A stretch of 64,000 bases of DNA, taken from assembly GCA_036491435.1 (NCBI GenBank), contig DASXBZ010000012.1, positions 1-64,000 on the forward strand, given 5' to 3'. The position numbers were made by a program, and so were the translations under genes. The notes under the pieces were generated by a model that saw nothing but the letters and a program-made list of their open reading frames with translations, had not been told where the DNA came from and made no database searches. Every line of letters starts with the position of its first letter. The first letter of the stretch is position 1. Origin of the DNA: Bog-473 sp036491435. GTDB lineage: Bacteria; Actinomycetota; Acidimicrobiia; Acidimicrobiales; RAAP-2. Below are positions 42,505 through 50,896 of this stretch, piece after piece.

Positions 42505-42990
42505 CCCTCTGCTTTCGCCATCTCGTTGCGGGCGGAGCCCTACGGGTCGGAGGGTCCACGCTGGGTCGTGGCACAGGCCGAGGCGGAGCTCGTGGCGCGC
42601 TACGGCGGACTGGACGACGGGGAGCGCGGACTGACCGCCGCCATGTTCGACCCCCCGACGGGCGTCTTCCTCGTCGCCCGCACGGAGAGCCGATCAGAAC
42701 CGGTCGGCGGTGTCGGGCTCCGCACCGTGGCCACAGGAACGGGAGAGGTCCGCCGTCTGTGGGTCGACCCCGCGTGGCGAGGACGGGGCATCGGACGGGA
42801 CCTGATGGCGGGCCTCGAAGAGGCGGCGGCACGTGACCTCGCCCTCCCTGTCCTGCGGCTCGCAACCGGTGACCGCCAGCCCGAGGCGGTGGCGCTCTAC
42901 CAGGCCACGGGGTGGGAGCGCGTCTTCGTCACGCCCGAGGGAGCGCCGCTCCCGGCCGGTTGGATCCGGTTCAGAAAGGTCGTCGACTGA
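42499..42990 (+). CDS. GNAT acetyltransferase
   Basis: 163-residue N-acetyltransferase. Motif A for acetyl-CoA is clear (VRRLWVDPAWRGRGIGRDLM, about 104-123), followed by LRLATGDRQPEAVALYQATGWERV. Acceptor unknown; a free metabolite or small amine is typical for this size. The ATG lies in the palindrome ATGCAT shared with the divergent ileS start; AAAGGA at 42485-42490 may act as a ribosome site at 8 nt. A frame much longer upstream is antisense to ileS and not used. Confidence 0.88.
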   Translation: MHPSAFAISLRAEPYGSEGPRWVVAQAEAELVARYGGLDDGERGLTAAMFDPPTGVFLVARTESRSEPVGGVGLRTVATGTGEVRRLWVDPAWRGRGIGRDLMAGLEEAAARDLALPVLRLATGDRQPEAVALYQATGWERVFVTPEGAPLPAGWIRFRKVVD

Positions 42991-42995
42991 CATAC

Positions 42996-43766
42996 ATGCG
43001 CGCCGCCTTCGAAGTCATCTGCGAGATCGAACCGGCGACCACCCCGGACCTCAAGCGGGTCCGGCACCAGATCGGTGTCCTGAGCCCCATCGCCAGCGCG
43101 TTCCTCATCCCCGACAATCACATCGGACGGGCGACGGTATCGAGCGTCGCGGTAGCCCACGAGGTGCAGGCGATGGGCGGTCGCTCGATCGCCTGCCTCA
43201 ACGCCCGCGACCGCAACCTCCTCGGCTTCCGCCGGGACCTGCTCACGGCGGCCGCCTACGGCGTCGACGAGTTCCTCTTCGTCTACGGCGACGATCCCCG
43301 GGTCGGCAGGCGCACGAGTGAGCTGACCGTGCGGACCATGATCGACGAGGGACGGCGGTACGCAAAGTCGCTGGAACCCGGCACGACGATGCGCTTCGGC
43401 GCGGCAACGGGACTGCGGGCCGTGCCGGAATGGAAGCGAACGGCCGATTTCCTCTTCGTCCAGATCGGGTTCTCCCTCGACGAACTGTTGCGCTGGCGCT
43501 CGCAGGTGGACTTGTCGATCCCCGTGTATGCGGGCGTGATCGTCCTGCCGAGCGCGACCATGGCGCGCCGCCTGAGCAACGACATCCCCGGCCTCATCGT
43601 GCCGAGCGATCTCATCGAACGGTTGGAGCAGGACCGCAACGCAGGCGTGGATGCGGCGTGCGAGCTGGTCGAGAGGATCCGCGGGTCGGGGGCCCTCGAC
43701 GGCGTCCACCTCATCCCTGTGACCCGCTACCGGGAGGTCACGGCCCGGCTGGAACGACGGGGCTAA
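42996..43766 (+). CDS. MTHFR-like flavoprotein
   Basis: 256-residue protein of the methylenetetrahydrofolate reductase superfamily (TIM barrel, FAD). ARDRNLLGFRRDLLTAAAYGVDEFLFVYGDDP is the recognisable FAD/folate region, and the late IPVYAGVIVLPSA matches the MTHFR strand-turn. It is shorter than MetF (about 290) and lacks an obvious N-terminal EFFPP motif, reading EVICEIEPATTPD instead; the catalytic Glu may be the one in CEIEP. Possibly a folate or C1-linked oxidoreductase. 5 nt behind the GNAT gene, same operon. Confidence 0.8.
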   Translation: MRAAFEVICEIEPATTPDLKRVRHQIGVLSPIASAFLIPDNHIGRATVSSVAVAHEVQAMGGRSIACLNARDRNLLGFRRDLLTAAAYGVDEFLFVYGDDPRVGRRTSELTVRTMIDEGRRYAKSLEPGTTMRFGAATGLRAVPEWKRTADFLFVQIGFSLDELLRWRSQVDLSIPVYAGVIVLPSATMARRLSNDIPGLIVPSDLIERLEQDRNAGVDAACELVERIRGSGALDGVHLIPVTRYREVTARLERRG

Positions 43767-44497
43767 GAGTCCGAACCCGGGCTTGGACCTGGACCCAAAG
43801 CGAAGTGCCGACGAGCAACCTCGTCCAGAGAAGCGTCATCGACCTCCTCCAAGGAATCGACGACGAGATCGGCCAGCCCGTAGGCGGGATGCGTCCCCTC
43901 TCCCGGTTCGGGCACCGCGATGCACGCCATCGACGCCGCCTTCGCCGCCAGCACCCCGGCCGGCGCGTCCTCCCACACGAGGCAGCGCTTCGGCGGGGCA
44001 CCGAGCTTCGACGCCGCCGTGAGGAACACGCCGGGATGGGGCTTGCCGTACTCCTCGTCCTCGGCGGAGTGGATGAGCGCGAAGCGGTCGCGCAGACCGA
44101 AGTGCTCGAGCGCGGCGTCGATCAAGCGGTACTCCGACGACGACGCCACAGCCAGGGGCCACCCGCGAGCGGCGCACAGGTCGATGGCGTGCACGGCGCC
44201 CGGCTTGAGCGAGCCCTTGGTCAACGTCAGGTCGATCACCCGGTCGACGATCGAGACGGCGACGTCGGCCGGGGACGGGCCGGGCCACGGGTGCAGCCCG
44301 TACCAGTGCTCGGTCACCTCATGGACGAACATCCCCTTGGTCGTCCGGAAGCCGTCGCGCTCGAGGGGGACGCCGAGGCGGTCACCGAGTATCTCGAGCT
44401 CGGCCTCGTGCCACAGCACCTCCGAGTCGATGAGCAGACCGTCCATGTCGAAGATGGACGCATGGAACCCCGCCGGGACGGGGTCGGGCGGGATCAA
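43763..44497 (-). CDS. HAD-superfamily hydrolase, beta-phosphoglucomutase-like
   Basis: 244-residue phosphatase. Motif I FDMDGLLIDSE, motif II AVASSSEYRLI, motif III KPHPGVFL and motif IV VWEDAPAGVLAAKAA are all present; this set is typical of the GS1/YniC-like 2-deoxyglucose-6-phosphatase and sugar phosphatase group. The only start that keeps motif I is TTG 44497, which overlaps the glutathione peroxidase stop in TTGA, so translation is coupled. Its stop overlaps the convergent MTHFR-like gene by four bases. Confidence 0.88.
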   Translation of the reverse strand: MIPPDPVPAGFHASIFDMDGLLIDSEVLWHEAELEILGDRLGVPLERDGFRTTKGMFVHEVTEHWYGLHPWPGPSPADVAVSIVDRVIDLTLTKGSLKPGAVHAIDLCAARGWPLAVASSSEYRLIDAALEHFGLRDRFALIHSAEDEEYGKPHPGVFLTAASKLGAPPKRCLVWEDAPAGVLAAKAASMACIAVPEPGEGTHPAYGLADLVVDSLEEVDDASLDEVARRHFALGPGPSPGSDS

Positions 44498-44982
44498 GCG
44501 GCGAGCTGCGCCTCGATATCGCCCACGATGGCCGCGTCCTCCGGCTCCACCTGCGGCCGGTAGCGCGCCACGATCTCGCCCTCCGGCGAGAGGAGGAACT
44601 TCTCGAAGTTCCACGTGATGTCGCCCGCGTTGCCTTCGGCGTCGGTCTTCTCGGTCAGCTCGGCGTAGATCGGGTGCCGGTCGTCGCCGTTCACGTCGAT
44701 CTTCTCCATCAGCGGGAACGTCACCCCGTAGGTCGTCGAGCAGAACTGCTCGATCTCCTCGGCCGTGCCCGGCTCCTGCCCGAGGAACTGGTTGGACGGG
44801 AAGCCGATGACGCTGAAGCCGCGGTCGCCGTAGGTCTTCTGCAGGCGCTCGAGCCCTTCGTACTGCGGGGTGAGGCCGCACTTCGAGGCGACGTTGACGA
44901 GCAGCAGCGTCTTGCCGGCGTAGTCGCCGAGCTTGGCGTCGGCACCTTGGAGGGTGTGGATGGGGATGTCGTAGAGAGCCAT
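44494..44982 (-). CDS. Glutathione peroxidase-family thiol peroxidase
   Basis: 162-residue peroxidase. Catalytic tetrad: Cys35 in NVASKCGLTPQY, Gln in GFPSNQFLGQEPG, Trp and Asn in ITWNFEKFL. A second Cys (CSTTYG, near 81) can form the resolving disulfide, so it is probably thioredoxin-dependent, as most bacterial members are; Actinobacteria usually lack glutathione. TAGGGT (44989-44994) lies 6 nt before the ATG, a leaderless layout. Confidence 0.94.
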   Translation of the reverse strand: MALYDIPIHTLQGADAKLGDYAGKTLLLVNVASKCGLTPQYEGLERLQKTYGDRGFSVIGFPSNQFLGQEPGTAEEIEQFCSTTYGVTFPLMEKIDVNGDDRHPIYAELTEKTDAEGNAGDITWNFEKFLLSPEGEIVARYRPQVEPEDAAIVGDIEAQLAA

Positions 44983-44988
44983 GTCTCG

Positions 44989-44994
44989 ACCCTA
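44989..44994 (-). promoter_or_regulatory. -10 hexamer TAGGGT, glutathione peroxidase
   Basis: 6 nt before the ATG at 44982. Confidence 0.5.
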
Positions 44995-45027
44995 TCGGCC
45001 ACCGGCTGGTGCCCGCTCGGGCCGTCC

Positions 45028-45033
45028 TAGGGT
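45028..45033 (+). promoter_or_regulatory. -10 hexamer TAGGGT, quinone oxidoreductase
   Basis: 6 nt before the GTG at 45040; identical to the hexamer of the divergent peroxidase gene 34 nt away. Confidence 0.5.
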
Positions 45034-45039
45034 GGCCCG

Positions 45040-45981
45040 GTGCACGCCAACATCATCCGAAACGACGAACTGCAGTGGGACGAGCACGACGATCCGGTCC
45101 CGGGCGACACTGAGCTGCTTGTCGCCGTGAAGGCGGCCGGGATCAACTCCGCAGACCTGGTGCAGCGGGTCGGCCTCTATCCCGCCCCACCAGGCTGGCC
45201 CTCCGACATCCCGGGCATGGAGATGGCAGGCGAGGTCGTCGCGGCCGGACGAGAAGTGACGCTGTTCGCTCCCGGGGACCGCGTGATGGCGCTGGTCGGT
45301 GGCGGCGCCCAGGCCGAGCTGGCGTTCGTCGACGAGATGCACGCGCTGGCGGTGCCCGATGGCCTCGACTGGCCGGAGGCGGGCGGGTTCTGCGAGGCCT
45401 TCGCGACGGCCTATGACGCGCTGTTCACCCAAGCCGGTTTGCAGATGGGCGAACGCGTGCTGGTCAGCGGCGCGGCGGGCGGCGTCGGGACGGCCGGGGT
45501 GCAGCTGGCCGCGGCGGCGGGCGCCCGCGTGACGGCGACGGTGCGCAACCCCGACCACCACGACGCGGTGCGCGAGCTCGGGGCGGACGTCGTGATCGAG
45601 CCCGGCCAGGAGGGCGACCACGGTCCCTACGACGTGGTGCTCGAGTTGGTCGGACAGGCGAGCCTCAACGCGGTCCTCCCGTACATGGCGCCGTGGTCCC
45701 GCATCGTGGTGATCGGGGTCGGCTCGGGGGGCAAGGTGGAGATCGAGCTCATGCAGCTGATGATGCAGCGCATCAGCATCGCCGGCTCGACACTGCGCTC
45801 GCGCACCCGCCAGGAGAAGGCCGACGTGGTGACGGCGATGCGGACGCATGTGATCCCGCTGCTCGTCGCCGGACGACTGCGGGTGCCGGTGGCCGACACC
45901 TTCCCTCTGGCGGAGGCGAACGCGGCATACGACCGGTTCGCGGCGGGCGGCAAGTTGGGCAAGGTGGTGCTCGTCGCCTGA
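45040..45981 (+). CDS. NADPH:quinone oxidoreductase-like MDR protein
   Basis: 313-residue zinc-free medium-chain reductase. N-terminal VKAAGINSADLVQRVGLYP and PGMEMAGEVVAAG match the quinone oxidoreductase group; nucleotide site is VLVSGAAGGVGTAGVQLA. The catalytic-zinc Cys/His of alcohol dehydrogenases are absent. It reduces quinones or enones with NADPH, fitting an oxidative-stress partner of the divergent peroxidase. GTG start given by the -10 hexamer 6 nt upstream. Confidence 0.92.
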   Translation: MHANIIRNDELQWDEHDDPVPGDTELLVAVKAAGINSADLVQRVGLYPAPPGWPSDIPGMEMAGEVVAAGREVTLFAPGDRVMALVGGGAQAELAFVDEMHALAVPDGLDWPEAGGFCEAFATAYDALFTQAGLQMGERVLVSGAAGGVGTAGVQLAAAAGARVTATVRNPDHHDAVRELGADVVIEPGQEGDHGPYDVVLELVGQASLNAVLPYMAPWSRIVVIGVGSGGKVEIELMQLMMQRISIAGSTLRSRTRQEKADVVTAMRTHVIPLLVAGRLRVPVADTFPLAEANAAYDRFAAGGKLGKVVLVA

Positions 45982-45997
45982 TGCGCTCGACGCGTTG

Positions 45998-46744
45998 GTG
46001 ATCGAGGCCGTCCTCTTCGACGGGGACCAGACGCTGTGGGACTTCGAACGGGTGATGCGCGAGGCACTGACGGCGATCGTGGACGACCTCCGGGTGGCGC
46101 GGCCGGGCCCGTTTGCGGATGCGCTGGGTTGGGAGGACCTCGAGCGGGATCGGGCGAAGGTCGGTGAGGAATGGGAGGGGATCGAGTACAACCTGGCGCG
46201 GTTACGGGTGCTGGGTTTCGCCCGGACGCTGCAGAGACTGCGGGCGGCCGAAGGAGGCGACGACGCGGCGGACGAGGCGCTGACCCTCGAGCTGAGCGAC
46301 TCGTACTTCGCCCAGCGAGACCGTGACCCGGCGCTCTTCCCGGACACGGTGCCGTGCCTCGACGCGCTCCGCTCGCGCTATCGGCTGGGTCTGTTGTCGA
46401 ACGGCAGCCGGTTGCCCGAGAAGGTGGGTCTCGACGGGTACTTCGAGTCGGTCGTGTTCGCGCAGGACCACCGGGTGGCCAAGCCCGAGAAGGGCATCTT
46501 CGAGATCGTCGAGCGACAGTTGGACGTGACGGCCGGCGGTTGCGTGCTGGTCGGCGACCACCCGATCAACGACGTGGTGGGCGCGAAGAGGGCCGGCTGG
46601 TCCGCGGTGTGGATCGACCGCGACGGCGACGGGTCCCCAGGGGAGGCGTTCGTAGAGATGGAAGCCCAACCCGACGTCGTGGTGCGGTCACTCGCAGAGC
46701 TGCCCGGGGCGCTCCAGATGATGGACCGCTCCCTCAGCGGGTGA
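45998..46744 (+). CDS. HAD-superfamily hydrolase
   Basis: 248-residue protein with motif I VLFDGDQTLWD (D-x-D present), motif II LLSNGSRLP, Lys in VAKPEKGIFEIV and motif IV VGDHPINDVVGAKRAG. Similar to haloacid dehalogenase/YjjG-type nucleotidases and phosphatases. Start GTG 45998; TTG 45995 is just upstream. The stop overlaps the convergent thiolase gene by 11 bp. Confidence 0.87.
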   Translation: MIEAVLFDGDQTLWDFERVMREALTAIVDDLRVARPGPFADALGWEDLERDRAKVGEEWEGIEYNLARLRVLGFARTLQRLRAAEGGDDAADEALTLELSDSYFAQRDRDPALFPDTVPCLDALRSRYRLGLLSNGSRLPEKVGLDGYFESVVFAQDHRVAKPEKGIFEIVERQLDVTAGGCVLVGDHPINDVVGAKRAGWSAVWIDRDGDGSPGEAFVEMEAQPDVVVRSLAELPGALQMMDRSLSG

Positions 46745-47882
46745 GGATGACCACGCCGGCGTTGGCTCCCCGGCCCACGGTGTGGGAGAGCGCGGTGCGG
46801 GCGCCTTCGACCTGACGGGGCCCGCATTCGCCGCGCAGCTGGCGCACCAGCTCGACGATCTGGCCCAGTGCCGAGGCGCCGAGGGGCTCGCCCTTCGAGA
46901 GCAGGCCGCCGCTCGGGTTGACGGGGAGACGGCCGCCGAGCTCGGTGGCGCCCGAGTCGAGGAGCGCCGCCGAGCCGCCGGGCTCGCAGAGCCCGAGCTC
47001 CTCGCACGAGCCGAGCTCGCGGGCGGCGTCGGTGTCCTGGCACTCGACGACGTCGAGGTCGGCGGGACCGAGACCGGCCTCCTCGTAGGCATCGGTGGCG
47101 GCGAGGGTCGTGGGCGCGGGCACCGAGTCGTCGATGAGGCCCGAGAGCGGGGTCGACTCGCTGAGGACCGGACCGGGGATGTGCGAGCGCAGGACGGCGG
47201 AGGCGAGCGTGACCGGGGCGCCGCCCGGCGGGGCCAGGTCGGCCCGGCGCAGGACGAGGGCGGCGGCGCCCTCGTTGGGCGAGCAGAGCATGAAGAGGTG
47301 GAGCGGCTCGCAGACCACGCGCGAGGCGAGGACCTCCTCGACGGACGTCTCCTTCTGGAACATGGCGTCGGGGTTGGCGGCGCCGTGGCGGCGGTTCTTC
47401 ACCACCACGCGGGCGAGATGGTCCTTGGTGACGCCGGAAGTCTGGGCGAGGCGCTGGGCGCGCAGGGCGAAGAAGGCGGGGGTGGCGGCGAGGCCGGCTT
47501 CCTCCTGCCACGGCTCGAAGAAAGAGGAGCGGATGATGCCCTTGGGCATCTTCTCGGTGCCGAAGACGAGGACGGTGTCGTACTGGCCGGCGCGGATGGC
47601 GGCGGCAGCGAGCATGAGGGCGGCACCGCCGCTCGCGCATCCAGCCTCGATGTCGACGATGGGCATGCCCGTCATGCCGAGACGGCTCAGGACCTTGTGG
47701 CCGGTGGCGACGCCCCCGTAGGCCGTCCCGCAGAACGCGGCCTGGAAGCCGCCCTTCCCGACGCCCGCCTCCTTAAGGGCGGACCGGACCGCGACCACCC
47801 CCATGTCGGTCGTGGACGCGTCGAAACGACCGAAGGGGTGCATGCCGACGCCGGCGACGACGACCGAGGAGGACGCGCTCAT
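46734..47882 (-). CDS. Thiolase-fold protein without thiolase catalytic His (SCPx/Ltp2-like)
   Basis: 382-residue thiolase-superfamily protein. The nucleophile position is a Cys (C82 in EAGCASGGAAL), but the other catalytic loops differ from thiolases: the NEAFA loop reads VVECQDTDA (about 278-286) and the GHPxGATG loop reads GEPLGASA with Glu332 in place of the catalytic His. Together with the DUF35 partner encoded just upstream (ATGA overlap), this suggests a lyase or aldolase activity on a CoA ester (as in Ltp2-type steroid side-chain retro-aldolases) or a modified thiolase. Substrate unknown. Confidence 0.85.
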   Translation of the reverse strand: MSASSSVVVAGVGMHPFGRFDASTTDMGVVAVRSALKEAGVGKGGFQAAFCGTAYGGVATGHKVLSRLGMTGMPIVDIEAGCASGGAALMLAAAAIRAGQYDTVLVFGTEKMPKGIIRSSFFEPWQEEAGLAATPAFFALRAQRLAQTSGVTKDHLARVVVKNRRHGAANPDAMFQKETSVEEVLASRVVCEPLHLFMLCSPNEGAAALVLRRADLAPPGGAPVTLASAVLRSHIPGPVLSESTPLSGLIDDSVPAPTTLAATDAYEEAGLGPADLDVVECQDTDAARELGSCEELGLCEPGGSAALLDSGATELGGRLPVNPSGGLLSKGEPLGASALGQIVELVRQLRGECGPRQVEGARTALSHTVGRGANAGVVILTR

Positions 47883-48280
47883 GTGTCCGCCACGGGTGCG
47901 AAGGCGTAGGTCACGACGTCGTTGCCCTCGGCGTCGGCGTGGAGGGTGACGACGCGGCATTCCATCGACTGGCCGGCCTGCAGCGCGGCCGGGTCGCTCT
48001 CGGTGAGGCGGGTGATGACCCGGACGCCCTCGGGCAACTCGACGATGCCGATGCCGAAGGGGACCTCACCCTGGTAGCCGGGCGGCGGTGCGGTGACCGC
48101 GGTCCACGACCAGAGTGTGCCGTGACGGGAGAGCTCGACCGGCGCGGGGTCCTCGGTGGCGCAATAGGTGCAGGAGTCGGCGCGGGGGAAGAGCGTCGAC
48201 CCGCAGTTGGAGCACTTGCTACCGAGCAGCGCACCGTCCTCGGAGAAGAGCCCCTCGCGGACCATGACGGAACTTGCCAT
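47879..48280 (-). CDS. DUF35 OB-fold, zinc-ribbon partner of the thiolase-like protein
   Basis: 133-residue acyl-CoA-associated DUF35 protein: rubredoxin-like zinc ribbon CSNCGSTLFPRADSCTYC at 23-40, then an OB fold with YQGEVPFGIGIVELPEGVRVITRL. In known pairs this protein docks on the thiolase-fold subunit and is needed for its activity or stability. Translationally coupled (ATGA) to the downstream thiolase-like gene. Confidence 0.92.
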   Translation of the reverse strand: MASSVMVREGLFSEDGALLGSKCSNCGSTLFPRADSCTYCATEDPAPVELSRHGTLWSWTAVTAPPPGYQGEVPFGIGIVELPEGVRVITRLTESDPAALQAGQSMECRVVTLHADAEGNDVVTYAFAPVADT

Positions 48281-48294
48281 GAACGGCGTCCGGC

Positions 48295-48732
48295 TCAGCC
48301 CTCGAGCTCGACGAGCTCGACGAGCTCGAGGGCGTCGAACTCCCAGTAGGCGCGGAGGGCGGCGATCTTGTTGGCACCGTTGGAGCGGTACGTCATGACG
48401 ACGTGGACGACTGCGCAGTGCGTGCCGCCGGCGAGAGTCGTGCGGATGACCCCGACGTCGGCGACCTCGTCGCCGCAGAGGTAGGACTCGAAGATCTCGA
48501 AGTCGATCGCTTCGCTGGGGGCGATGACGTTGTCGTAGAACGCTGCGATGGCCTTCTTGCCGTAGTGGCCCTTGCCCTCGGGGTCGAAGGGCGAGGGGCC
48601 GATGGGATCTTGCACGAGGGCGTCGTCGGCGAAGAGGTCGAGCCAGCCGTCACGGTCCCGGGCGTGGACGGCGGCGCGGGAGCGGATGCCGAGCTCGCGC
48701 GCGGTGAGGATGTCGTTGGCGGTGTCGGTCAT
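48295..48732 (-). CDS. SnoaL-like (NTF2 fold) protein
   Basis: 145-residue alpha+beta cone. RSRAAVHARDRDGWLDLFADDALVQDPIG and CGDEVADVGVIRTTL, and YRSNGANKIAALRAYW are typical of SnoaL/ketosteroid isomerase-like proteins, with a possible catalytic Asp pair in ADDALVQD. May isomerise or hydrate a ring substrate; context of acyl-CoA and F420 genes is compatible. The C-terminus ends in an LELVELVELEG repeat encoded by a 9-bp tandem unit (48300-48330). Confidence 0.85.
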   Translation of the reverse strand: MTDTANDILTARELGIRSRAAVHARDRDGWLDLFADDALVQDPIGPSPFDPEGKGHYGKKAIAAFYDNVIAPSEAIDFEIFESYLCGDEVADVGVIRTTLAGGTHCAVVHVVMTYRSNGANKIAALRAYWEFDALELVELVELEG

Positions 48733-48747
48733 GGTGAGGCCTCCCTC

Positions 48748-48762
48748 CTGATCACTGATCAG
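48748..48762. promoter_or_regulatory. Perfect palindrome CTGATCA-C-TGATCAG
   Basis: 15-bp 7-1-7 inverted repeat 16 nt before the SnoaL start and over the stop codon of the LLM gene. A 1-nt loop cannot form an RNA hairpin, so protein binding is more likely. It resembles the mmpL/tetR operator (TCATCA-C-TGATGA). Confidence 0.5.
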
Positions 48763-49631
48763 ACGTTGGCGATGACGGTGTCGGCGAAGCGGCGCAGGTT
48801 GTCGATCTTCGTCTCCAGCGGCTCGGTGTCCTGCTCGACCCCGTAGGGCCAACGGAAGCCGACGATGACGTCGGTGATGCCGAGCTCCTCGAGGCGGCGG
48901 ACGCCGTCAGGCGTGTAGGCGTCGACGGAGATCACGTGGACCTCGAAAGGCTTGTCCTCAGTGCCGTGCTCCTTGCGGAGGTTGGCGAGACGCTCCAGAA
49001 GGCCGGGCAGATCGGCGGGGTCGCCGCCGCCGTGCAGCCAGCCGTCGCCGTCGACGGCGGCCCGCTTGAGCGCGGCTTCGTGGTGGCCGCCGATGAGGAT
49101 GGGCACGGGACGGCGCGGCGTGGGGCACATCTTGATCGACGGGACGTCGAAGATCTCGCCGTGGAACTCGAAGAAGCCGCCGGCCGTGAGGCCGCGCATC
49201 ACGGTGATCATCTCGTCCATGCGCCTGCCGCGGCGGGCCCAAGGGACGTCGGTGATCTCGTAGTCCTCAGGCCACGGGCTCGTGCCGACGCCGAGGACGA
49301 GGCGGTCGTCGGTGAGGACGGCCGTCGAGGTCATCTGCTTGGCGACGAGGACGGGGTGGCGGATGGGGAGCTTGACGACGAAGGTGACGAAACGGATGCG
49401 CTCGGTGACGGCGCCCATGGCCGGGATGATCGAGAAGGGCTCGAGGAACGGCTTGTCCTCGAGGAACTCGCGGCTGCCGTCGGGGTTGAACGGGTACGTG
49501 GTGTCGGAGACCTCGGGGTAGCAGATGGAGTCGGGGACGACGAAGGAGTCGTATCCGGCATCTTCGGCCGCCCGGGCCAGGGGCAGGTAATACGAGGGGT
49601 CGACCATCGACTCCGCATACGAGAACCGCAC
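48759..49631 (-). CDS. LLM-class (F420-dependent type) oxidoreductase
   Basis: 290-residue luciferase-like TIM-barrel oxidoreductase. LARAAEDAGYDSFVVPDS, LGVGTSPWPEDYEI, RGRRMDEMITVMRGL, FHGEIFDVPSIKMCPTP and PVPILIGGHHEAALKRAA are the usual family blocks. Cofactor is F420 in most actinobacterial members, but the sequence alone does not exclude FMN. GTG start with GGAGG 5 nt upstream. Leads LLM-SnoaL-DUF35-thiolase on the minus strand, a plausible catabolic operon. Confidence 0.92.
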   Translation of the reverse strand: MRFSYAESMVDPSYYLPLARAAEDAGYDSFVVPDSICYPEVSDTTYPFNPDGSREFLEDKPFLEPFSIIPAMGAVTERIRFVTFVVKLPIRHPVLVAKQMTSTAVLTDDRLVLGVGTSPWPEDYEITDVPWARRGRRMDEMITVMRGLTAGGFFEFHGEIFDVPSIKMCPTPRRPVPILIGGHHEAALKRAAVDGDGWLHGGGDPADLPGLLERLANLRKEHGTEDKPFEVHVISVDAYTPDGVRRLEELGITDVIVGFRWPYGVEQDTEPLETKIDNLRRFADTVIANV

Positions 49632-49695
49632 GACACCTCCGTTCTGGGCTCGTCTACGAGGTCGGTCGGATAGGTCGGCCGACCCCGGCGCCGCC

Positions 49696-49701
49696 TACCA
49701 T
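49696..49701 (+). promoter_or_regulatory. -10 hexamer TACCAT, hydroxyacid oxidase
   Basis: 7 nt before the GTG at 49709; overlaps the ATG at 49700, which therefore is unlikely to start translation. Confidence 0.45.
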
Positions 49702-49708
49702 GCGGCAG

Positions 49709-50896
49709 GTGCCTGCTCATCCTGCCAGGACGGACGCGACGGGACCTAACCCGGGCGACGACGAGGCCGAGACCGAGGCGGCGTTGCGGCTGGCGCAGTC
49801 GGCGCCGATGGTGACCGACCTCTCCCTGGAGGAGCTGGAGCGGGAGGCCCGGCACGTCATCGGAGAGATGGCGTACGCCTACTACGCGGGCGGGGCCGAC
49901 GACGAGCGGCTGCTCAGCGGGAACGTCGAGGCCTGGAGCCGCTGGCAGCTCCACCCCCGGGTCCTGGCCGGGGTGTCGTCGGTGTCGACCGCGACCACGG
50001 TGTTGGGGTCTCCGGTGGCGTCGCCGGTGGGGATCGCCCCGACGGCGATCCAGGGCCTGGCGCACCCCGAGGGCGAGGTGGCGACGGCCCGGGGGGCGGC
50101 GACGGCCGGGGCGCTGTTGATCCTGTCGTCGCTGGCGACCTGCCCCTTGGAGGACGTGGCGGCGGCCGCACCGGACGCGGTGCGCTGGATGCAGATCTAC
50201 GTGCTGCGGGACCGCGGCCGGACGGCCGAGCTGGTGGGACGGACGGTGGCGGCCGGGTACCGGGCCCTGGTGCTGACAGTGGACGCGCCGGTCTCGGGGC
50301 TGCGCCTGCGGGAGTGGCGGACCGGTGTCCATCTCCCGGACGATCTCGCGTTGCCGAACCTGGCCGGGGACTCCACGTCGAGCGCCCGGGAGGGTGGGTT
50401 CATGGCGGTGGTGACCAACGAGTTCGAGCCGGCGCTGACGCCGGACGACATCGGGTGGCTGGGCGGGCTCAGCGACCTGCCGGTGGTGGTGAAGGGGGTG
50501 CAGCGGGCGGACGACGCGCTGCGCTGCGTCGACGCCGGGGCGGCCGCCGTCGTCGTGTCGAACCACGGGGCCCGCCAACTGGCCGACGCGCCCGCAACGG
50601 CCGACATCCTCGCCGAGGTCGTCGACTCGGTCGGCGGGCGGGCCGAGGTGTACGTGGACGGCGGGCTGCGACGGGCGCCCGACGTCGTGAAGGCGTTGGC
50701 GCTCGGGGCCCGGGCGACGTTGGTCGGTCGGCCGTCGCTGTGGGCCCTGGCGACGGGCGGTGCGGACGGTGTGGCCGCGCTGCTGGGCTGGTTCGAGGCG
50801 GAGCTGCGGCGCGCCATGGCGTTGTGCGGCGCGGCGACGGTCGACGGACTGGACCGGAGCCTGGTGGGGCGCACGCCGGGAGGGGGTTTCGGATGA
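49709..50896 (+). CDS. FMN-dependent alpha-hydroxy-acid oxidase
   Basis: 395-residue glycolate oxidase/lactate 2-monooxygenase family enzyme. The active-site set is complete: YAYYAGGADDERLLSGN (Tyr), SPVGIAPTAIQGLAHPEGE, QIYVLRDRG (Tyr), Lys in LPVVVKGV and the catalytic His/Arg in VSNHGARQLA; FMN phosphate loop GGLRRAPDVVKALALGA. Oxidises a 2-hydroxy acid with O2 or another acceptor. The start is set by the -10 hexamer 7 nt upstream. Its stop overlaps the acyl-CoA synthetase start (ATGA), so its 2-keto or carboxylic product might feed that enzyme. Confidence 0.93.
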   Translation: MPAHPARTDATGPNPGDDEAETEAALRLAQSAPMVTDLSLEELEREARHVIGEMAYAYYAGGADDERLLSGNVEAWSRWQLHPRVLAGVSSVSTATTVLGSPVASPVGIAPTAIQGLAHPEGEVATARGAATAGALLILSSLATCPLEDVAAAAPDAVRWMQIYVLRDRGRTAELVGRTVAAGYRALVLTVDAPVSGLRLREWRTGVHLPDDLALPNLAGDSTSSAREGGFMAVVTNEFEPALTPDDIGWLGGLSDLPVVVKGVQRADDALRCVDAGAAAVVVSNHGARQLADAPATADILAEVVDSVGGRAEVYVDGGLRRAPDVVKALALGARATLVGRPSLWALATGGADGVAALLGWFEAELRRAMALCGAATVDGLDRSLVGRTPGGGFG

